This document shows positions 16,710 to 25,327 of a stretch of DNA of 64,000 bases, piece after piece. Position numbers and translations under genes: made by a program. Each line of letters starts with the position of its first letter. Within the stretch, counting starts at the first letter, position 1. The stretch comes from Cellvibrio sp. UBA7671 (GTDB lineage: Bacteria; Pseudomonadota; Gammaproteobacteria; Pseudomonadales; Cellvibrionaceae), in contig DLHJ01000001.1 of NCBI GenBank assembly GCA_002483145.1, positions 62,001 to 126,000 of the forward strand. The letters run 5' to 3'. The notes under the pieces are model-generated. The model was not told the DNA's origin and made no database searches. It worked only from the letters and a program-made list of their open reading frames with translations.

Positions 16710-18878
16710 CTACAGAACACCCACTACACCTGGCACTCCTGTCCAAGTTTTGCCGAGCGCATCGACAAAGGTAATTTCAAGTGAATAACCGCTATCAGTC
16801 GCGGGTAATTCGATGGTGCGAATTAAATTGCCCATGAAATAAAACGGCATTTCCTCGTCATCACCGCTGGTATCTACCGTGAAGTTGCCGCTAAAACTTT
16901 GTATTGTGGTTGTACCGTCCAGACTTTTTACTTTGATCTGTGCACTCATAGGGAAGGTATCGAAGTTGCTATAAGCCATCAGGGTCAGAGCCTTAGTTGC
17001 CGGATCATACATACCGGTAACTACCGGTTGGCTGTGTTTAATCACTTCGGTTTTCATCACTACCTGAGCGCCGTTATCACTCAACTCATCAGAATCGAGA
17101 TTGCCATCAATCCGAGTAACCTGCATGGGTTCTTCATCAGGCTGCGCGATCAATGCAGCAAAATTCAAAATAGTGTATTCGCCGCCGCACGGCAGGTTTA
17201 GGCGATAATTTCCTTGAGTGTTGCTGGTCGTAAAATCAAAACCAAATATCGACGAATTTTGGCCAGTAAATCCGTAGACAAAATTGCGATTGACCGGTGC
17301 ACCACTTTCATAAATAAAGTTGCCGCTCACTTCACACAGCTGGGGACGTGTTAGAACTAATTGCTGCACAGGGCTATTAACACAATTGGTTGAGAGTGTG
17401 ACCTTGTGGGTCACATAACCAAATTCACTTTCATCAAAGAAAATAACCTCAGCTTCCAAATCAGGGGCCATGTTGGATTGGGCGATACGAATGCTGGCAT
17501 TTCCGTTGCTATCAGTAGTGAAAAAACTTGAAGCAAAATTAAAATTGTCATCGTTATCCATCACAAAACCATTGATACCGGTGAGTGCCTGGCCATCAGG
17601 ATTTTTTAGTTGGATGTTTGCGCAATAATCCGTAGGTTGGTTAAACGCCAGCGGATAATCAAGGTTCCACCATTCGCGTTGAAAAATTTCATTGGTAACT
17701 AAAATTTCCAAGGTAAATATTTCAGTGGCGCAATTAAATACCGTTTGCGTTGCGGGAACCTGCTGAGCTGCTTCATTATACAGCGTGCCTTGGCCAATCA
17801 AATCCCACAGACCACTGGCAGGATTGTAGGTATACACCGGGATTTGAAAACCAGACTGGTTAGGCGCGCTATCGCCCAAACTTTCCAGGAGCGCACAACT
17901 TTGCGGCGGGATTTGATAATTAATCAGAACGGGTTCTTCCGCAATAGCTTTCTGGTTGCCACCGGCTTTAGCTATTTTTTGCTGGCGCGCTTTGCGCATC
18001 GCCGTCACCAGCGTTTCATTGTTATTGGTTTTGATTTCGGCAAAATTAAAACCAACCGAGGCTAATTGATTGCCATCAGAGTCCGCGTAGGCACCCGGGA
18101 AAAATTCAGCATCTTCCGGGCTATTGGGATCAAACGTGCGCACCGCAACATCCAGTGAACTGGTGTCGTCGGGTAATAGGGATTGTGGGATGTTAATCAG
18201 CAGGCTATTGCTCTGCTGATCGTCATCAGCGCTGACCTGAATATTAAAACCGGATAACTCCAGACCGGATGCTGTAGTCGCGGTGCCAGCCACTACGGTT
18301 TGCACTGGAATTGCTTGCAGTTTTGCATCCAGATTAATTTGATTTTCTGCGTCGAGTTTACGCGCAAAAGAGGTGTAGCCCGGTGCGCTGACATTCACTG
18401 CAATGCTGGTAGCGCCAGCACCACTCAGGTCTGCACTGAAGCGCAACTCATCGCTGCTGCTGTAGTCACTCGCGATAGGCGTGGTGCTTGCCAACACCTG
18501 CTCATTTTTATCCAGAAGATGCACCGTGACTTGCACCTGGTTTTCATCCAGCGTACTGGCATCGCCATCGGTGGTGAAACCATTAATAGTGCCATTAATT
18601 TTTACCAACACCGTTGCGGTGGAAGCTGAGCTCGATGACACTGCAGTTGACGATGGTGCTATCGATGAAAGTGCTGTTGATGATGGCGCCATCGAAGAAG
18701 GTACAGCACTAGTCGTCAACGAACTGGTTACTGCAGAGCTTATCGCGATTGAGCTGGCAGCCATTGAACTACTAGATGCAGCGCTGGAACGGTTTGCGGG
18801 TTTGTCATCACCACCGCCACCACATGCAGCGAGGGTGAGTGCAGTTATGACTGCACTGAAACGTAATAGAGGTAACAT
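16710..18878 (-). CDS. Large lipoprotein with serine linker and Ig/carboxypeptidase-regulatory-like domains, unknown function
   Basis: This is a 722-residue predicted outer-surface lipoprotein. The start at 18878 is preceded by AGGGAG and gives a lipoprotein signal ending LTLAAC (Cys19). A serine/alanine-rich linker (about 30-90) follows, then several beta-rich segments: a cohesin/Ig-like region (ATVLVKINGTINGFTTDGDAS), repeated NPDGQALTGINGFVMDNDDNF and TRPQLCEVSGNFIYESGAPVN stretches like carboxypeptidase regulatory-like domains, and a C-terminal beta domain. No catalytic motif was recognised. The gene is alone, between rhs and the TRAP permeases. An adhesion or polysaccharide-binding role is possible but not shown. 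The linker style matches the secreted enzymes here. Confidence 0.75.
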   Translation of the reverse strand: MLPLLRFSAVITALTLAACGGGGDDKPANRSSAASSSSMAASSIAISSAVTSSLTTSAVPSSMAPSSTALSSIAPSSTAVSSSSASTATVLVKINGTINGFTTDGDASTLDENQVQVTVHLLDKNEQVLASTTPIASDYSSSDELRFSADLSGAGATSIAVNVSAPGYTSFARKLDAENQINLDAKLQAIPVQTVVAGTATTASGLELSGFNIQVSADDDQQSNSLLINIPQSLLPDDTSSLDVAVRTFDPNSPEDAEFFPGAYADSDGNQLASVGFNFAEIKTNNNETLVTAMRKARQQKIAKAGGNQKAIAEEPVLINYQIPPQSCALLESLGDSAPNQSGFQIPVYTYNPASGLWDLIGQGTLYNEAAQQVPATQTVFNCATEIFTLEILVTNEIFQREWWNLDYPLAFNQPTDYCANIQLKNPDGQALTGINGFVMDNDDNFNFASSFFTTDSNGNASIRIAQSNMAPDLEAEVIFFDESEFGYVTHKVTLSTNCVNSPVQQLVLTRPQLCEVSGNFIYESGAPVNRNFVYGFTGQNSSIFGFDFTTSNTQGNYRLNLPCGGEYTILNFAALIAQPDEEPMQVTRIDGNLDSDELSDNGAQVVMKTEVIKHSQPVVTGMYDPATKALTLMAYSNFDTFPMSAQIKVKSLDGTTTIQSFSGNFTVDTSGDDEEMPFYFMGNLIRTIELPATDSGYSLEITFVDALGKTWTGVPGVVGVL

Positions 18879-19112
18879 AAAATTCTCCCTGTGATAAATA
18901 AAAATTCCCTGCTTAGCGCAATGACTGCGACTAAACCAGAAAGCGGCAAGTTTGTGTTGGATTAACTGAATCGAAACTGAAAACACGGCAAGCTATGACG
19001 TTAATGAGATTCACATCACATTAACGACACAGAGTAAATTCGGCATTGCGGTTAACCGATATACGGCGTAAATCGTCGCATATTGGTTTGCGCGAAGTTG
19101 TTAAAAAATGTG

Positions 19113-20486
19113 TTACATCTGCTCCGGCAACCACGTCACCAAACCTGGCCAGACCGACATTGCACACAGCAAGAGCAATTGCAAAATAATAAACGGAATA
19201 ACGCCGCGATATATTTCGCTGGTCTTGATGCTCGCCGGCGCAACGCCGCGCAAGTAAAACAAGGCGAAACCAAAGGGTGGGGTGAGGAATGAGGTTTGTA
19301 AATTCACCGCAATCATAATACCTAGCCAAATTGGGTCTACACCCATGGCGAGCAATACTGGGCCAACGATCGGTACTACGACAAAAATAATTTCGATAAA
19401 GTCGAGAATAAAACCCAATAGGAACATCACCAACATCACCAGGAAGACGGCCGTGAAAACACCACCGGGTAGCTGACTGAAAAAACTATGCACTAGCTCT
19501 TCGCCACCAAAACCGCGAAATACCAAAGAGAACAGTGATGCGCCGATTAAAATCATAAAAATCATGGCGCTGATTTGAATGGTAGAACGGCTCACTTCGC
19601 GCAGGCGCGCGACATTGAATTGTTTTTTCCACAGCGCCAACAAGCAGGCACCCAATGCGCCAACGCCAGCTGCTTCTGTTGGTGTGGCGGCGCCAATTAA
19701 AATCGAGCCCAGCACCAGACCGATAAGCAGCATCACTGGCAACAAGCTCAGCAACACACGTAAAAATGAAACCTGCTCTTCTGCTTCATCGATTTGAATG
19801 CGCGGCACAATATTAGGGCGCAACCAAGCGGTGAAGAAAACGTAGAGCATATAAAGTGCAACCAATGCCAAACCAGGCACTATGGCGGCAATAAATAAAT
19901 CGCCTACCGAAATGGTTTTGGGGCTGAAAACCCCGAGCTTTAATTGCGCTTGTTGATAGGCGCTGGAGAGTACATCGCCAAGCAGTACCAGTACAATCGA
20001 CGGTGGAATAATTTGCCCGAGCGTGCCCGTTGCGCAAATAGTGCCGCAGGCAAAACTTGGGGCGTAACCGCGTTTTAACATCAGTGGCAACGACATTAAC
20101 CCCATAGTGACCACAGTTGCGCCAACAATACCGGTGCTGGCGGCGAGCATGGCGCCCACCAGAACTACCGAAATACCCAATCCACCAGGCAAGCGCCCGC
20201 AAGCTTTGGACATATTCTCTAACAAATCTTCTGCCAGCCGCGATTTTTCCAAAATGCCGCCCATAAACACAAACAGCGGCACTGCAACCAGCGTGTAATT
20301 ATTCATGATGCCGTAGAGGCGCGATGGAAAACTTTTTAATAAATTCGGATCGAAAATGCCACCAACAATACCGAAAGCGGCAAACGCCAAAGCAACACCG
20401 CCGAGCGTAAAGGCAACCGGGTAGCCGAGCATTAAAAAAATGCAGATGGCGGCAAACATAAACAGCGGAATTAATTCAATTAGCAT
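19113..20486 (-). CDS. dctM: TRAP transporter large permease subunit
   Basis: This 457-residue inner-membrane protein has about 12 hydrophobic helices and is the transport subunit of a tripartite TRAP system, which uses the sodium gradient to import organic acids brought by a periplasmic binding protein. DctM-type stretches are LLGYPVAFTLGGVALAF, GGILEKSRLAEDLLE, GTICATGTLGQIIPPSIVLVLLGDV and GAATPTEAAGVGALGA. Its start overlaps the dctQ gene by seven bases, so both are made together. There is no dctP next to them; a DctP-type protein is encoded about 18 kb away at 38797. Length is slightly above the usual 425-430, with an extra charged loop (about 225-240). Confidence 0.94.
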   Translation of the reverse strand: MLIELIPLFMFAAICIFLMLGYPVAFTLGGVALAFAAFGIVGGIFDPNLLKSFPSRLYGIMNNYTLVAVPLFVFMGGILEKSRLAEDLLENMSKACGRLPGGLGISVVLVGAMLAASTGIVGATVVTMGLMSLPLMLKRGYAPSFACGTICATGTLGQIIPPSIVLVLLGDVLSSAYQQAQLKLGVFSPKTISVGDLFIAAIVPGLALVALYMLYVFFTAWLRPNIVPRIQIDEAEEQVSFLRVLLSLLPVMLLIGLVLGSILIGAATPTEAAGVGALGACLLALWKKQFNVARLREVSRSTIQISAMIFMILIGASLFSLVFRGFGGEELVHSFFSQLPGGVFTAVFLVMLVMFLLGFILDFIEIIFVVVPIVGPVLLAMGVDPIWLGIMIAVNLQTSFLTPPFGFALFYLRGVAPASIKTSEIYRGVIPFIILQLLLLCAMSVWPGLVTWLPEQM

Positions 20487-21031
20487 GATGCACCCTCCGC
20501 TGCCGGTGCAATGTTCATTAACACCAGTAACCCGCGCAACAGTTCTGCGATGGCTTGCAAACTGACGCTAACTGCCATAATCGGCAACAGGGTTTTTAAT
20601 AGATACACTCCGCCAATACCACCCGAGTCGGTTGAACCCTCGTTAACTCGCCAGCTCTCTTGCACAAACTCCAGACTGCCCCAACCGATAAAAATCATCA
20701 GCGGCAGCGTGAACAATAAACTGCCCAACACCTCCACCCAGGCGCCCGCCCGTAGCGACATTTTTTTATGCACTATATCCACGCGCACATGGCCATCATT
20801 TTTTAATGTGTAGGCAGCGCCGAGCATAAATACGGCTGCGTGCATGTAGGTAACCGATTCTTGCAGGGCGATTGAACCTATACCGAATAAATGGCGCAAG
20901 CCGACGACGATGCAGGCAATGATGACCATAATGCCAGTGAGCCAAGCCGTGGTGGTGCCGGTAAACTCAGCGATGGTATCGAGCCAGCGAACAATGGGAT
21001 TGGGCGATGAGGATATAGACGTATTATTCAT
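20480..21031 (-). CDS. dctQ: TRAP transporter small permease subunit
   Basis: The 183-residue membrane protein has four helices and the DctQ layout (TTAWLTGIMVIIACIVVGLRHLFG, ESVTYMHAAVFMLGAAYTLKNDGHVRVDI, then two more helices). The motif GHVRVDI is characteristic of the family. It pairs with DctM in the inner membrane. It overlaps dctM by seven bases. The ribosome site is weak. The binding protein is missing from this unit. Confidence 0.93.
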   Translation of the reverse strand: MNNTSISSSPNPIVRWLDTIAEFTGTTTAWLTGIMVIIACIVVGLRHLFGIGSIALQESVTYMHAAVFMLGAAYTLKNDGHVRVDIVHKKMSLRAGAWVEVLGSLLFTLPLMIFIGWGSLEFVQESWRVNEGSTDSGGIGGVYLLKTLLPIMAVSVSLQAIAELLRGLLVLMNIAPAAEGASC

Positions 21032-21134
21032 GGATTGGATTTTATCGGATTTGTGTGGCGGCGATTATACGCAAAGGCTTAATCGCCGCCGTGTTTTTAT
21101 TGTTGTGATACAGGTTGTGCCGCAGAAAAATTAA

Positions 21135-22406
21135 TTACTGCAATTTGCCTAGCTTGGCATTGGCAGCTTGGCCAATTTCACCACCACCTTGCGCTGCCTG
21201 TTGATAATATTGCTGCGCTTGCGCGCGATTGCCTTTAGCAAGTGAGACTTCACCTAAATAGTAGGCAGCAATTTGCGTGGGTAAATAGCGCTGACCGGTA
21301 AGTAAATCTTTCTCCGCCATATCGTTTTTGCCCAATTGGCTATAGGCAATTCCGCGAAATACATAGGGCTTGAAATATTTGGGATTGGCTTGCACCGCAC
21401 GATCCAACGCCGCAACAGCTTCGCTGGTTTTATCTTGCTGCAACAGCAGTTGGCCTTTCATCTCCCAGAATAAATTTTCTTTCGGTTGCTGGGCGATGGA
21501 TTGGTCAACGTAGGCGAGTGCATCGATATATTTTTTCTCGCCCGCCAACTTCTGCGCTTTTTGATAATTGGCGTAGGCTTTTTTATCTTTGGTCACTTGC
21601 GCCATGGCACGTTGGAAGGCTTCTTTATTGCGCACACCACCGGGGTATTTAGCTGCATGTTGGCGATTTTTGCTTACACGCTCTTGTGAGGGTGGATGGC
21701 TGGCAAACAAGCCTTCGATAAATCCGGCGTTTTTCCCTTCTGATAATTTCACAAAAATTTCCTGCAGCTCGACTGCCGCTTGCGCATCGTAGCCCGCTTT
21801 GGCCATGTACTTCATGCCCACTTCGTCGGACTCCAATTCATGGGAGCGACCATATTTCGCTTTCCATGCCTGTGAGCCAACAGCCAATGCCCCCACCCCC
21901 AGAGCACCGTACTCGGGCTTTTTCTCCGCAATCGCGACACCGGCGATCAACACACCCGCCCCCATCAATACATTCTGGGTTTGCTGTTGGGCACCGTGGC
22001 GCGCAGCGGCGTGCACAATTTCATGGCCCATTACGGCCGCAAGTTGGGCTTCATCTTCCAGATAGACCAACAGGCCGCGGTTGATCGCGAGCTTTCCGCC
22101 AGGCATCGCCCAGGCGTTGGGTACATCGTTATTGAGCACGACGAATTCGTAGGGCAGGTTGGGGCGGTCGCTCACCGCGGCGAGTTTTTTACCCACTTGC
22201 TGCACATAAGCTGTCAAACCGGGATCAACCACATACTGGCCCCCCTGGGATTGTTGCGCGGGCACATAGTTTTGGGCGCCGGATGCAATCTCCTGCTCGG
22301 GCGACATCAGCGAGACCTGACTTTTACCGGTCACCGGGTTGACCACACAGCCGGTCAAAGACCATGCGAGGGCACTGATAGCGAGAATTGGGGAAAGTAA
22401 TTTCAT
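21135..22406 (-). CDS. M48 family lipoprotein metalloprotease with TPR repeats (BepA-like)
   Basis: This 423-residue zinc protease is anchored as a lipoprotein (SLTGC, Cys20). The catalytic motif is HEIVH in LAAVMGHEIVHAAARHGAQQ, with the third zinc ligand Glu probably in SHELESDEVGMKYMAKAGYD. The C-terminal half (from about 270) contains tetratricopeptide repeats (LFWEMKGQLLLQQDKTSEAV, PKYFKPYVFRGIAYSQLGK). BepA and LoiP relatives degrade or help fold outer-membrane proteins in the periplasm. AGGAG precedes the ATG. It is divergent from the DUF4265-like gene, sharing an 83-base promoter region. The exact substrate is not known. Confidence 0.92.
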   Translation of the reverse strand: MKLLSPILAISALAWSLTGCVVNPVTGKSQVSLMSPEQEIASGAQNYVPAQQSQGGQYVVDPGLTAYVQQVGKKLAAVSDRPNLPYEFVVLNNDVPNAWAMPGGKLAINRGLLVYLEDEAQLAAVMGHEIVHAAARHGAQQQTQNVLMGAGVLIAGVAIAEKKPEYGALGVGALAVGSQAWKAKYGRSHELESDEVGMKYMAKAGYDAQAAVELQEIFVKLSEGKNAGFIEGLFASHPPSQERVSKNRQHAAKYPGGVRNKEAFQRAMAQVTKDKKAYANYQKAQKLAGEKKYIDALAYVDQSIAQQPKENLFWEMKGQLLLQQDKTSEAVAALDRAVQANPKYFKPYVFRGIAYSQLGKNDMAEKDLLTGQRYLPTQIAAYYLGEVSLAKGNRAQAQQYYQQAAQGGGEIGQAANAKLGKLQ

Positions 22407-22489
22407 AACAGGACTCCTTGAGACAGAGGCGGCTATAATGCCACATCTTTTTTACCACACGACTTTTAATACAAGGTGAACGTTTTTCG

Positions 22490-22972
22490 ATGAAATCCCT
22501 GCAAGTAATTGAGCTTTTTGCCGGTATCGGCGCCGACGGCAAACCGATTGTCGAGCAACTCCATGTGAGCGAACTGGAGGACGGCAATTTCCAACTGGTG
22601 CAATCGCCCGCGTTTGCCAAGGGTTTGGCCAGCGGCGACGTAGTCAAAATGCTCCCCGACACACGCGAGTTTGATTTGGTGCAGCGCAGCGGCAACCTGA
22701 GTGTGCGCGTGTTTAGCCGCAGCGATATCCAGGCGCTGGGCGATGTGCTCACAGCAGAGCTGGAAAAACTGGGCGGTGAACTGGACCGCGAAACCCCGCG
22801 TATGTTGGTCTACTCCATCCATGTGAGCTGTGGTTTCAGTGCGATTGAAAGCATCCTCAACGAATACGTAGGGCGCGACGGCCAAAGCGCTTGGATGTAC
22901 GGCAATGTCTACGATCCCGCCGACGGCGAAACACCGCTCAATTGGTGGCTGGATCTGCTCAAACCTGAATAG
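22490..22972 (+). CDS. DUF4265-like conserved protein
   Basis: This cytoplasmic protein of 160 residues has no signal or membrane segment. The opening ([47 protein letters not shown]) resembles DUF4265 proteins, small beta-rich proteins of unknown role. The end ([18 protein letters not shown] ... PLNWWLDLL) is also like this family. It is followed by yaaA after 35 bases in the same direction, so the two are likely co-transcribed. Function unknown; the family label is recalled, not verified. Confidence 0.72.
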   Translation: MKSLQVIELFAGIGADGKPIVEQLHVSELEDGNFQLVQSPAFAKGLASGDVVKMLPDTREFDLVQRSGNLSVRVFSRSDIQALGDVLTAELEKLGGELDRETPRMLVYSIHVSCGFSAIESILNEYVGRDGQSAWMYGNVYDPADGETPLNWWLDLLKPE

Positions 22973-23007
22973 CGTTTTACTTCACTCGTCGATATCGAAC
23001 CCAATTT

Positions 23008-23781
23008 ATGCTGCACCTTATTTCGCCCGCAAAAACCCTGGATTTTGAAACACCACCCAAGATTGCCGAATTCACCCAGCCACAATTCCTTGAGCACTCG
23101 CAGGAGTTGATTGCGGAGTTGCGCCAGCTGACCGCGCCGCAAGTTTCAAAGCTGATGACTGTCAGCGAAAAGCTGGGCGAATTAAATGCGCAGCGTTTCC
23201 TGGAATGGCAATTACCCTTTACACCGACTAACGCCAAACAGGCCGTGTTGGCGTTTAAGGGCGATGTGTATACCGGGATGGAGGCGGAGCAATTCTCCAA
23301 AACCCATTTCACGTTTGCGCAACAACATTTACGCATCCTTTCGGGTTTATATGGATTGCTGCGCCCGCTTGACTTGATCCAACCCTATCGCCTGGAAATG
23401 GGTACCAGCTTCGCCAACGCACGCGGCAAAAACCTGTATCACTTCTGGGGCGATATCATCACCGACCAACTCAATCAGGAATTGGATACGCAGAAAGAGC
23501 GGGTGTTGGTGAACCTTGCCTCTAACGAATACTGGAGTGCGGTGAATACCAAAAAATTACACGCCGAAGTAATTACGCCCGTGTTTAAAGATTGCAAAAA
23601 CGGCCAGTACAAAATCATCAGCTTTTTCGCTAAAAAAGCGCGCGGCATGATGAGCGCTTACATTATTAAAAATAAAATAAAAAAAGTAGAACAGCTTAAA
23701 GGCTTTGATACCGCAGGTTATTACTACGACAAGCGCAGTTCGTCGCCGAAGGAGTGGGTTTTCTTGAGGGAGGAGAATTAA
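23008..23781 (+). CDS. yaaA: Peroxide stress protein YaaA (DUF328)
   Basis: This 257-residue cytoplasmic protein is a clear YaaA match: [16 protein letters not shown] at the start, then [70 protein letters not shown] and [17 protein letters not shown]. YaaA lowers intracellular free iron and protects DNA from Fenton damage under peroxide stress, and it has DNA-binding ability. Length equals E. coli YaaA (258). The ribosome site at the ATG is weak. A hairpin follows. Confidence 0.96.
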   Translation: MLHLISPAKTLDFETPPKIAEFTQPQFLEHSQELIAELRQLTAPQVSKLMTVSEKLGELNAQRFLEWQLPFTPTNAKQAVLAFKGDVYTGMEAEQFSKTHFTFAQQHLRILSGLYGLLRPLDLIQPYRLEMGTSFANARGKNLYHFWGDIITDQLNQELDTQKERVLVNLASNEYWSAVNTKKLHAEVITPVFKDCKNGQYKIISFFAKKARGMMSAYIIKNKIKKVEQLKGFDTAGYYYDKRSSSPKEWVFLREEN

Positions 23782-23800
23782 AATACATAGCGTTAAGAGA

Positions 23801-23825
23801 AGAGCAGGCTTGATTAACCTGCTCT
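23801..23825. terminator. Hairpin between convergent yaaA and DUF4177-like gene
   Basis: AGAGCAGG (23801-23808) pairs with CCTGCTCT (23818-23825) across nine bases. There is no strong T-run on either side, so this is a weak terminator candidate placed between two gene ends. Confidence 0.45.
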
Positions 23826-23837
23826 CGATTCAGACCA

Positions 23838-24023
23838 TTATTTTTGCCGCTTGAATATCGCAATCACTCCACTGACCGTACCCAAACCATTTGGGGAAAT
23901 ACTCACTAATTCCCAACCCTCACGCCCAAGTGCATCTAATTGTTGATTGAGTGCTTCGGCATCAATTGCGCCCGAAAAAAAGCTGCGCTTTTTATATGAA
24001 AGTGTTTTGTATTCCCAACGCAT
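23838..24023 (-). CDS. DUF4177-like small protein
   Basis: This 61-residue protein (RWEYKTLSYKKRSFFSG ... LNQQLDALGREGWELVSIS ... GVIAIFKRQ) matches the pattern of DUF4177: an opening Tyr/Lys strand, GREGWELV and a closing FKR strand. The start codon overlaps the stop of the ribbon-helix-helix gene by one base (TAATG), so it is translationally coupled. It is the third gene of a SPFH/RHH/DUF4177-like operon. Function unknown. Confidence 0.78.
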   Translation of the reverse strand: MRWEYKTLSYKKRSFFSGAIDAEALNQQLDALGREGWELVSISPNGLGTVSGVIAIFKRQK

Positions 24024-24253
24024 TATTTATCCCCTTCTTCATTAAGATTGTCGCTATCAAGTTGCTCAGTCTCGATTGACTCAAGATCAGTGACGACTTT
24101 TTGGATCAATTTCACACGCCCGCTTTTGACCAGTGCATCGCGCAAAACAAATTCAATTTGCGCATTCAGGCTGCGCAAGTCATCGTCAGCCCAGCGCTGC
24201 ATGGCGGCGATGACTTGTTCGTTGATGCGCAGCGGAAAGGATTTTTTTGTCAC
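24023..24253 (-). CDS. Arc-like ribbon-helix-helix DNA-binding protein
   Basis: This 76-residue protein has an N-terminal ribbon-helix-helix pattern: the short beta strand KSFPLRI, then helix INEQVIAAMQRWADDD and helix LRSLNAQIEFVLRDALVKSG. The Arc/MetJ fold dimerises and binds palindromic DNA through the strand. The C-terminal part is acidic and probably disordered. It lies 16 bases after the SPFH gene and is coupled to the DUF4177-like gene. A perfect inverted repeat sits just upstream of the operon (25164-25186), so autoregulation is a good hypothesis. It is not followed by a RelE- or HicA-type toxin. Confidence 0.8.
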   Translation of the reverse strand: MTKKSFPLRINEQVIAAMQRWADDDLRSLNAQIEFVLRDALVKSGRVKLIQKVVTDLESIETEQLDSDNLNEEGDK

Positions 24254-24269
24254 GCGCTATCACCTTTAA

Positions 24270-25130
24270 TTACGAGTAAAGTGTGCCTGTATTGATCACC
24301 GGTTTTGCTTGCTGATCACCGCAGAGTACGATCAACAAATTACTCACCATCGCCGCTTTGCGTTCGCCATCCAATTCCACCACACCCTGCACTTTTAATT
24401 GATCCAGCGCATCGGCCACCATACCCACAGCACCCTGCACAATAATTTTGCGCGCCGCCAGTACCGCGCTCGCCTGTTGCCGCTGCAACATGGCTTGTGC
24501 AATTTCCGGCGCGTAGGCCAAGTGGCTTAGGCGGGCTTCAAGTACATCCACACCCGCTTTTTGCAAGCGATCCTGCACTTCACTTTTTAGTTTCAGGGCG
24601 ATGGCATTGGAATCACTGCGCAGGGATAGTCGCTCATCGTCAGTGTCGTGCTCGTAGGGGTAGCTGGTCGCCAGATTGCGCAGCGCTGCCTCGCTTTGGA
24701 TGGTGACATAATTTTCGTAGTCATCTACTTCAAATACCGCTTCGGCGGTATCGACCACACGCCACACAATTACCGCTGCAATTTCAATCGGATTGCCGTT
24801 GGAATCGTTCACTTTCAAACGCCCGGATTCAAAATTGCGCACACGCAAGCTGACCGATTTCTTACTGTAAAGCGGGTTGGCCCAGCGCAGACCGTTGTTA
24901 CGATCGGTGCCTGCGTATTGCCCAAACAATTGCAACACCTTGCCCTGATTGGGCTGCACCATATAAAAACCGAACCAGCAGATAAAAATAACAATGGCGG
25001 CCAGTATCGCAATCGCCTTGATGGCGCCCGGCATAAACACAGCACCGGCGACACTGAGTATTTGCAATGCCAACAAGACGACCAACAGCAAATAACCTGA
25101 CCCGCTGCGCGCTTCAACTTCATGAACCAT
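24270..25130 (-). CDS. SPFH/Band 7 domain membrane protein
   Basis: The 286-residue protein has two N-terminal hydrophobic helices ([19 protein letters not shown] and [20 protein letters not shown]), then a SPFH domain: [96 protein letters not shown] proteins form large membrane-bound rings or microdomains and interact with proteases or secretion machines. Length fits the short slipin-like group. It heads a three-gene operon with a DNA-binding and a DUF4177-like protein. Its partner is not known; regulation by the Arc-like protein is suggested by the upstream palindrome. Confidence 0.9.
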   Translation of the reverse strand: MVHEVEARSGSGYLLLVVLLALQILSVAGAVFMPGAIKAIAILAAIVIFICWFGFYMVQPNQGKVLQLFGQYAGTDRNNGLRWANPLYSKKSVSLRVRNFESGRLKVNDSNGNPIEIAAVIVWRVVDTAEAVFEVDDYENYVTIQSEAALRNLATSYPYEHDTDDERLSLRSDSNAIALKLKSEVQDRLQKAGVDVLEARLSHLAYAPEIAQAMLQRQQASAVLAARKIIVQGAVGMVADALDQLKVQGVVELDGERKAAMVSNLLIVLCGDQQAKPVINTGTLYS

Positions 25131-25163
25131 GACTTTCTCCTTTAGGGTTTTTCGAATCGCATG

Positions 25164-25186
25164 ATTGATATCATTTAGATATCAAT
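25164..25186. promoter_or_regulatory. Perfect inverted repeat upstream of SPFH operon, candidate operator
   Basis: ATTGATATC (25164-25172), ATTTA, GATATCAAT (25178-25186). Both 9-base arms match perfectly, with a 5-base centre, 34 bases before the SPFH start. This is the position of an operator overlapping a promoter. The Arc-like protein in the operon is the obvious candidate to bind it. Confidence 0.62.
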
Positions 25187-25263
25187 TTAATACTGGTTTT
25201 ATCCAAAGTAAAGGGAAGATAAAACAAAACCTCATCAATCCAGACGATGACTGCGCAAACCAA

Positions 25264-25305
25264 AAACAAACAGGCCGATGGTATTTGCCATCGGCCTGTT
25301 TGTTT
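25264..25305 (-). terminator. Long terminator hairpin after PL11 lyase
   Basis: An 18-base arm at 25264-25281 pairs perfectly with 25288-25305 across the loop TATTTG. It lies 22 bases past the stop codon of the lyase. The arm ends are A/T-rich, helping termination in either direction. Confidence 0.82.
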
Positions 25306-25327
25306 GTCGCCTTCTAACCCATGTGGA

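Noticed and set aside
24023-24253. Toxin-antitoxin interpretation of the ribbon-helix-helix gene
   Set aside because: The partner genes are a DUF4177-like protein and a SPFH protein, not a recognised toxin such as RelE, HicA or ParE.
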